Assembly (NCBI GenBank): GCA_905147135.1
Contig: LR990054.1
Location: 12,685,001-12,749,000 of the forward strand
Source of the DNA: Blastobasis lacticolella
Taxonomy: Eukaryota; Arthropoda; Insecta; Lepidoptera; Blastobasidae
Direction: 5' to 3'
DNA: 64,000 bases
Shown piece by piece: positions 58,000 to 64,000 of the stretch. A model generated the notes under the pieces. The model made no database searches. It was not told the DNA's origin and saw only the letters and a program-made list of their open reading frames with translations. Position 1 is the first letter of the stretch; each line of letters begins with the position of its first letter. A program made the translations under genes and the position numbers.

Positions 58000-59958
58000 G
58001 GAACCGGGGAAGATAGTATAGGGGCAGTGACAACGAATTTCTAGTTGCAGTGGTCTAATCGGCTATGAAGGCGATGCATTGGCATCGGCTTCAAATTGGC
58101 AGGTTGACGTGTATTGTCTTTTTATTAGTGCGTGGTATTGTCAAAAGTAAACAGAGAAAAAGAGATAATTAACCGAAAAACACGCACTTATTTCAAAGAC
58201 ATAAATACCACGGACTAACTCGTATCAATCAAAGCGACGTACAATCAATGATAAGGCCTCAGTTCTACATTTTGGTATTAGGGCTAAAAAATCTAACTAC
58301 GTGTTAGTGTAGTTAATTGGATGCAGGGGCGTTGCAATCTTACCTAACACAACGTTAAAATTAATAAGTCTAATTCGAATGCAAGAGTCAACATAGACAC
58401 ACATATTATCAGTAAAGCTAAAAAACATAGCCCAAGGCAGGCTTGAAAGCATAAATAACGGCAGAGTATAAGGCAAAATTGCGCTGAGTCGTCGACCCTA
58501 GATAATCTGCCCGGCTAAGGGGAATAATGATGATGAGTTAATTTAGATCCGCTCGAAGACTTGCTTCCCATCGCACATTATGTCGTAGATTAATTGGTTT
58601 TTTCCTAAAAATAGTTCGATTCGAGGTAATATCAAAACTTTGAACTTGAACAATTTGTATGTGAATAAGTCAACTAAACATCTAACGCTCAAGGTACATC
58701 GGAAAATATTAATGACGAATTATTTCTTTTTTACAGTGTTACTTTAGTTATACAATTTTCATGTAAAAAAGAAACAATAAGTTTAGAATTCATTCGACTT
58801 TCACTTAGCTACAACACTCGGCACTGGACACGAAATTCACACTTCCTGGAACAAGAATGTGGCGAAAACTGGCCCGAATTGCATCTAAATATAGCTTCAG
58901 ATGCTGTCACCGGCATCCGTGTACGCTATGAACTAAACATGATTATTCGGAGGATATGCAAGCATGCCGAGCGGAGTAAATTTCTGGAATCCTAATAATA
59001 CGATATTCTCATCTGTAACAAAACCAATGAAACAGTAGACACTACGTAAAACAAGGGAGAGTGTAAGCGGCGTGATGGCACTACAAAGGGACGGATGGAC
59101 AGACAGATGTGACGAAATAGCCTAATGACTACAAAAATGTAAACGCAACAGACCAACTGTAACTCTTTAGCTGTGGCCTTGGTTTAAGCGGTAACTTTCG
59201 ATGGCAAAATGTTTGGCAACCTAATTTTTTAGACTGGTACAACTGCGCCAGAGTGCACGCAAATGGGCATACAAATCTCATTGAATTGTTGGCCATATAA
59301 AATTCGAAAATTAAATGGAAGTTGATGTGACATCTGGTACCAAAAGTAATAAAGATGAAATTAAATATTTATTTATTCGCTGATCAAAAGTGTAAAAATG
59401 TGCACTGCATAAATAATAATAATGTTTGATAGCTTATGTAACTGGCAAGGTAGTGAGACAAGTGGATAAATGAAGCAATTGACTACTTGAACAATGATTG
59501 CAACAAAACATTGAACGTAAAAAGTACGACTTCTATTGGGGACAAAGAGTTTTAATAAAATAAATTTGCACAAACGAGTTTTATACGCTATCTATAATAT
59601 CCAAGTTTTTCAAAAACAAACAAAAAATTTGGTGATTTATACCTAAGCATAATTACTATTGTTTAGAAACAATAGAGTAAATCACGAACACAGTGATTGC
59701 GGTTTAATTGTAACGTACTTAGGATGTAGGAAGCTTGGAACAATGTAAAGGACACAAAGAGAACTGAAGCGTTTCAAACAACTTGAGCATGCACTCGTAC
59801 AAGGCCACTATTGTACATTTTAATCAAACCGTCTGTGCGCAGTAAAGCACAAACTGACAAAGTGATAATTGCATACAGCCCATTGTAATCTGTTTATCGA
59901 TTATGACAATTAGACGCATGCTGGTAATAAAAGGTGGATGTGTGATAAATTAGTACTC
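58000..59958 (-). other. ReepA: REEP intron 1
   Basis: AT-rich intron between the donor at 59960 and acceptor at 57998. No repeat family recognised. A less AT-rich patch at 58790-58970 could be an internal promoter for a short isoform, but no start codon with a suitable donor was found. Confidence 0.6.
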
Positions 59959-59960
59959 AC

Positions 59961-60033
59961 GTATTCTTTCAAGTTCTTCGTCCGCACAGCCTTGTATGAC
60001 GCGTAGGCCGGGTAGAGGGTCCCGAAAACCAAT
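59961..60033 (-). CDS. ReepA: REEP exon 1, short form from internal acceptor
   Basis: Alternative 5' limit of the first REEP core exon. On the minus strand the text before 60033 is a pyrimidine-rich tract ending CCGTTTTGCAG, a near-ideal 3' splice site, although it is also open reading frame (residues YPFC). Splicing here leaves one base completing an Arg codon and then 24 codons beginning LVFGTLYP, which is where the conserved core of REEP proteins starts. An upstream short first exon ending with a two-base overhang would be needed; I did not find one up to 64000, so it may lie outside the window. The core sequence is certain; use of this acceptor is inference. Confidence 0.6.
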
Positions 60034-60398
60034 CTGCAAAACGGATATATGAGCAGATATGAAAACATTTTCGGTGCAACGAATCCCGCCGTTACGGCTA
60101 GCACTGCGAAGTTCCCGAACGAGACGCTAGGGATGCATTTTCTGATGGCCAATCCCAAGTTAGCGACGAATCGATTCAAGACCCCGGCTCTCGATGCATC
60201 GAGAGGAGGGTCATAGTAATCGTCGTCGTCTATGTTTGGATCGTATTTGACGAGTTCACGGCCGTGCGTGTCAGGAGCCACGACACGAGCGTAGTCCGCC
60301 TCGATCTTGTTGACAATGAGTCGGACGCTGGATAGACCGAGACTCAGCGTCGGCAAGCGAGGGTTGTCACGGTTACCGCGCGCGTGACCCGCCTCCAT
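59961..60398 (-). CDS. ReepA: REEP exon 1, long N-terminal form
   Basis: Encodes residues 1-146 from the ATG at 60398. An in-frame TAG at 60431-60429 closes the frame upstream, so this ATG is the first available unless an upstream exon splices in just 5' of it. Residues 1-95 are hydrophilic, with an acidic run (NIDDDDYYD, 56-63); 96-130 are hydrophobic and lead into the REEP hallmark FGTLYPAYASYKAVRTKN (about 125-142). The exon ends after Tyr146 at donor GTGAGT (59960), phase 0. The N-terminal 120 residues do not match the short N-terminus I associate with most REEPs, yet codon and residue composition look genuinely coding. A strong internal acceptor at 60034 offers a shorter version of the same exon. 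Confidence 0.85.
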
Positions 60399-60431
60399 GG
60401 ATACGCGAGCACTGGCATTGGGGCACAACTA

Positions 60432-63400
60432 ATAGCCTCTCCGCTATGAATTCATTTTTCTGTCTGTCCCGAGTGGGTACACCGAGATGAGAATAGAAAC
60501 GCACTGGTTAGTTACGACGATACGGAAAGACTGACTGATTCGGGTACGAAATCTAAACGTACTATGAGTGTTAGAACTTCGATAAATGAGAACATTTGCA
60601 CGCAACCGTTAACTGATGGTTTGTTTGTTTACATTTAGAATTGCTGTGTACACATTCTTATGATATGACTTTCTTGCCGTTTTTAGAACCCTGTAGCAAA
60701 CTGATAGGGAAGGATACGTGTATTTCATTGAAATAATTTTTAAAGCGCAAAATGATAAACGGTCCCAAAACGCCCAAAGTAAATCAAAGGTCGAGAAATC
60801 AGTTGTGGAATTTTTAAGGATTTTTGTGGGAACTGTGTTAGTAGGTAGATAGGTAGGTAACATATACGCATCATATCGTGCAAACAAAACTGTTTTCAAA
60901 TGGTTGCGGAACCTTACAGTCTGTCGATCAAAGGCATTAATTCCACGCTATTTTAACTCACTATTTTTATCCTACATGTTCATGTGCCAGTGAAAAGCAC
61001 GGATGCGTGACAATCTAACGAGTTAACATTAATACTGAAAAAGAGAAACGTTGCTGAAAAGAGTTTCTACTGAACTAGTCTAGACATACTATTTAAGTAT
61101 AGAAGTGTTTTGTTTGGTCATTGCTATTTAGCGGTATCGAAATACATTTCAACTTTAGCTAGAAAAGAGGACAAGCATTCTAGACCAAGGATAATTTCAG
61201 CGTCTCTTACAGCACTTAAGGGAACCTCCTGCTGAATAATAAAACCAAGACAGGGCTATTATTACATCACCAGCATAAGAAGAACCCCTTAACAAGCATC
61301 GCTATAAGGTAACCTACGTACTGAAGGGGTATTCATACATCGGTCAAGCTGGAATTACTAGTGCAATCGTAATGCCAGGGAGCATTATTGCTGGTCTAAA
61401 AATACCTGTCACCGTAGACAATACTGGTAGTACAGTAGTTATATCACGCACACAGCACAGGAATGTTACAACCATCCTTTTGAAAACAAATAACAAAATA
61501 TTTATACCAATCATTTACCACACACACGTAATCCCGACGTCTACGAGCGAATGAAATACCAAAAAGAGTTGGTACAAATATGTATTCAATAGAATATCAT
61601 GATAAGTTTGTGAAGAACAGTAAACACAACGCAATACGATGCAGTTGAATGTAAAACAATTAAAGTCAAGACCGTGTCTTACTAAAAGAGCGTTCAAGGT
61701 TCCGCATCATTTTATGGAATTTGTCTGCTTCCAGAGCAGTACGTTTGTGGGTCAGCCGTTTTACGATATGGAAGTTGATACCTGTTTCACATCACCGCAT
61801 GTGGGGCAAAACTAAACATAGAACGGGCGCACCGAAACAGGGCATGCAACGGGAATGGTTTGCTATGATTTCACAACTGCCTAAAATAACGCTGAGTGAG
61901 CTGTCTAAGGAAATACCTCTTCAGAGATATTACGGAAGTGGTCAGATTTGCAAATGTCACTTCTTGCAACTTTCTAAACGAAAATGGGCAGAATGCAATT
62001 AATTTGAAATTAGAGAAATGTTGCTTTGCTGCCTATGTCAGTTTTTGGTTTACTCTAAACCGTTCTTGTAGGTAACTTGGATTTCCTTATTTCGTTTATG
62101 ACTTTCCTCCAAGTAGAGTGAATGAATGAATGAAAGCTTTATTATTAACAGAACACAACATAAACACAAATAAATAACAAAGCATTTTTAGTCAAAATGT
62201 CCCATGTTCGTTCGTAATAAGATCTTCCAAGTTAAATTCGACCCATTGCCTAGTTTTCGATGGAGCTGACATTTTCCGTGTCCATTCAGTGACATTGTCC
62301 GTTCTGTGACAATGCAATGTTATGAAACCATCGAGCTGATCTGATGATGGAGACGGAAAGTGGCCATAGGAACTACAGAATAGGAAGTAAAGTACGCATG
62401 AGAACCCCATCAAGTTTGAGCTCGTTTGATTAGTCTTGACAAGGTCTCTGACTGATCATAGAGAGCGCGCGAAGAATAAAAAGCTTGCTAGATTTGTATA
62501 AAATAATAGGTACCTATGTGGATTGTATCGTATACCGTAACATGGAGATCTGTTAAATATATGTAACCAACTTTGTAACCATGTTGACGATTAAATAAAT
62601 AAATTTAAATTGAAAAAAAATATTTAATATATTTTTCATTTGAGAACTTGTTTTCATATTTGCCTCTATTTCACGTTGTCTAACGCTAAGTTACGTCACT
62701 GCCATGGTTGCATTTGTAAACAATACATTAGGTACCCAGCGGACCGATGAACCGTTAACTACGTTCACACACCTTATTGCATTCGTATCGGCTTCCGAGC
62801 TGATACATTCAATAGTAAACGGATTCGATTATTATGGTCCACATGCAACACTTACTACAGGGCACTTTTAGATTTTTATATTAGGCTAATCTAGCTAATG
62901 AAGCTACAATAGTGATTCTTTATACCTAAGTAATAGATAATTAAATAGAACTGCGTAGAAAACGATGACTGATACTGACACACAAAAAAATTAATTTTAA
63001 TGGAGATATCAAAGTTGAGTCATTATTGGTTATTTCTAAGAATTAAGCGTACGTATACGTAGGTACCTTAAATTTGTAGGTTTTAATCATTTTAATAGTA
63101 TACTCCTAAAGTTCCAGATACATTTAATAGGATTTTTATAGTAGAAGGAGGCAACGAGCAAGCAGGCTACCTGACACTCGCACAACCCTGGATATCCCAG
63201 TATTCACAGTAATAAATAGCAACACCTGGGATATCCCACTAATCAAAAGCGTAAGTGTGAAAATACTCGTAAATGTTTGGTTGGCTGTATGGACGTTTAT
63301 CACGCTAAACCTAGCTGCCGAACGGATTTTGAAGAAACTTTACAGTATTGTAGCTTACATGTATTATACGCAGAATAATAAATCCTGAAAAGAATACATA

Positions 63401-64000
63401 TTTACAGCGTAGGCGCGGGCTGAAGCTACTATCTACTCCACCATCAAAACAAAACAAAGGGAGCATCGACCAATCTGTACCAAAAACCACTCGAAGTGAA
63501 GACTTAATAGTCATTGAGTGAGAAGGAATATTATTTACAGTGCGCCACTACAGTAGCTGAACAGGAACACTGAACAACCACGATATAATAGAGGCCTAGT
63601 ATTACATCGTGCTCAGATACTACGTTGCTAACTGTACGTGCGTCACATACCAGTTCGCCTTCGTTCTGCGTCGTGGTTATTTATGTGATCTAACCTACTT
63701 ATTGGCACCTCATGAAAGGATTTTAATACATTAACGCTCCCTTGGCTTCTACCAAAAACATTTCAAATTAAACAAACAAACGCTCTTCACTATATTTATT
63801 GTTTACAACTTATCTAGTAACATCGATGTGTTAAAATTAAATGTAAATCACAACTACGTGGTTCTCGTAATAAATCGTGATCCTTATTTCTAACTTAGGC
63901 CGCGAAGACATTTTGGGCGAGAGATGCAAAAGGCGACGTCACCCTCGAAACTGGGTAAAGGTACGCGTATTTTGTCGAGGCTGAACCTTAAAAGGCAAGA
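60432..64000. other. Region upstream of REEP, no gene supported
   Basis: Expected to hold the REEP promoter or upstream 5' exons. No TATA or exon could be fixed. A LINE-like end lies at 62100-62260 and a repeat scrap at 63145-63180. Two copies of a near-palindrome around GGATATCCC (63190 and 63227) are 37 bp apart. The last 100 bases are GC-rich. Confidence 0.45.
62100..62260 (-). mobile_element. Possible LINE 3' end with ATTC tail
   Basis: On the minus strand a short open frame ends at 62192 (last residues EFNLEDLITNEHGTF), followed by AATAATAAAGC (62144-62134) and a run of ATTC repeats (about 62119-62132). A poly(A)-signal-like AATAAA plus a tetranucleotide tail is how CR1/L2-type elements end. 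The protein text itself is not one I recognise. Confidence 0.3.

Larger units (their letters stand above)
49672..60398 (-). other. ReepA: Gene model: REEP1-4 class receptor expression-enhancing protein
   Basis: Span from proposed ATG to stop. Coding exons (minus strand, transcription order) are 60398-59961, 57997-57800, 56080-55967, 52047-51905 and 49822-49672; every junction has GT/AG ends and the phases agree. The joined product is 347 residues: a variable N-terminus (1-110), paired hydrophobic hairpins (about 96-130 and 149-190) that form the TB2/DP1/HVA22 domain, a short amphipathic stretch (213-250), and a serine/arginine-rich tail. Members of this family sit in the ER membrane as hairpin wedges and shape tubules; the REEP1-4 branch also links ER to microtubules through its C-terminus (family knowledge). 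An alternative last exon at 55015-54671 replaces the final two exons. Introns contain only repeats and MITEs. Candidate poly(A) signals (AATAAA on the minus strand) lie at 49407-49402 and about 49243-49238. Confidence covers gene identity; the N-terminus is less certain. Confidence 0.93.

Noticed and set aside
61735..61815. Plus-strand terminal exon (SSTFVGQPFYDMEVDTCFTS...)
   Set aside because: The peptide looks natural, but the acceptor has a weak pyrimidine tract and no partner exon; most likely chance.
61721..62002. 93-codon plus-strand frame
   Set aside because: No recognisable domain; composition and lack of splice context do not support it.

Overview
This window is eukaryotic nuclear DNA and most likely lepidopteran (moth or butterfly). 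It is AT-rich, has no operons or long bacterial-type ORFs, and carries short exons bounded by GT/AG introns. It holds scattered copies of tRNA-headed SINEs, RTE-like 3' ends (the 'cccactgctaggcataagcctccccca' type of text), Helitron ends finishing in CTAG, and MITEs of kinds I associate with Lepidoptera. The organism call is inference from repeat families and from the protein match; no database was searched.

The one gene I identify with confidence lies on the minus strand between about 60.4 kb and 49.7 kb. It is a receptor expression-enhancing protein of the REEP1-4 class (insect ReepA, TB2/DP1/HVA22 domain), an ER-shaping membrane protein. Five exons join in phase into a 347-residue protein. 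A sixth exon, in the third intron, gives an alternative 364-residue form with a different charged C-terminus. The first coding exon contains a strong internal 3' splice site exactly where shorter family members begin their shared core, which suggests two N-termini. Just 3' of it, on the same strand (44.1-47.0 kb), are a 1.4 kb terminal-type exon for a low-complexity acidic/serine/basic protein and one or two small candidate exons. They may be distal REEP isoform exons or a separate gene.

Region by region: 1-7.8 kb is non-coding with a GC-rich possible first exon at 6.6 kb (minus). 7.8-9.05 kb has two SINEs and a Helitron end. 9-13 kb is empty of recognisable features apart from a GC-rich patch. 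At 13.2 kb there is a clean 76-nt minus-strand internal exon of unknown gene, and at 14.9-15.2 kb a protein-like segment with a frameshift. 15.3-31 kb is non-coding, with many decayed repeats at 16.3, 19-20.7, 22.3-24.4 and 29-30.7 kb. 31-40 kb is a run of GC-rich, regulatory-looking DNA without convincing genes, plus SINE, Helitron and MITE copies at 33.8-35.5 kb. A candidate 20-nt micro-exon lies at 40.85 kb. 44-60.4 kb is the REEP neighbourhood, with three inverted-repeat elements and a seven-copy 121-bp tandem array in its last intron. 60.4-64 kb is non-coding.

No rRNA, tRNA gene, CRISPR array or intact transposon ORF was found. The most unusual things are the dual-use REEP exon, the 121-bp array with two hairpins per unit, a foldback element with an exact 8-bp target duplication, and a set of phase-compatible but unassigned minus-strand exon candidates spread over about 27 kb.
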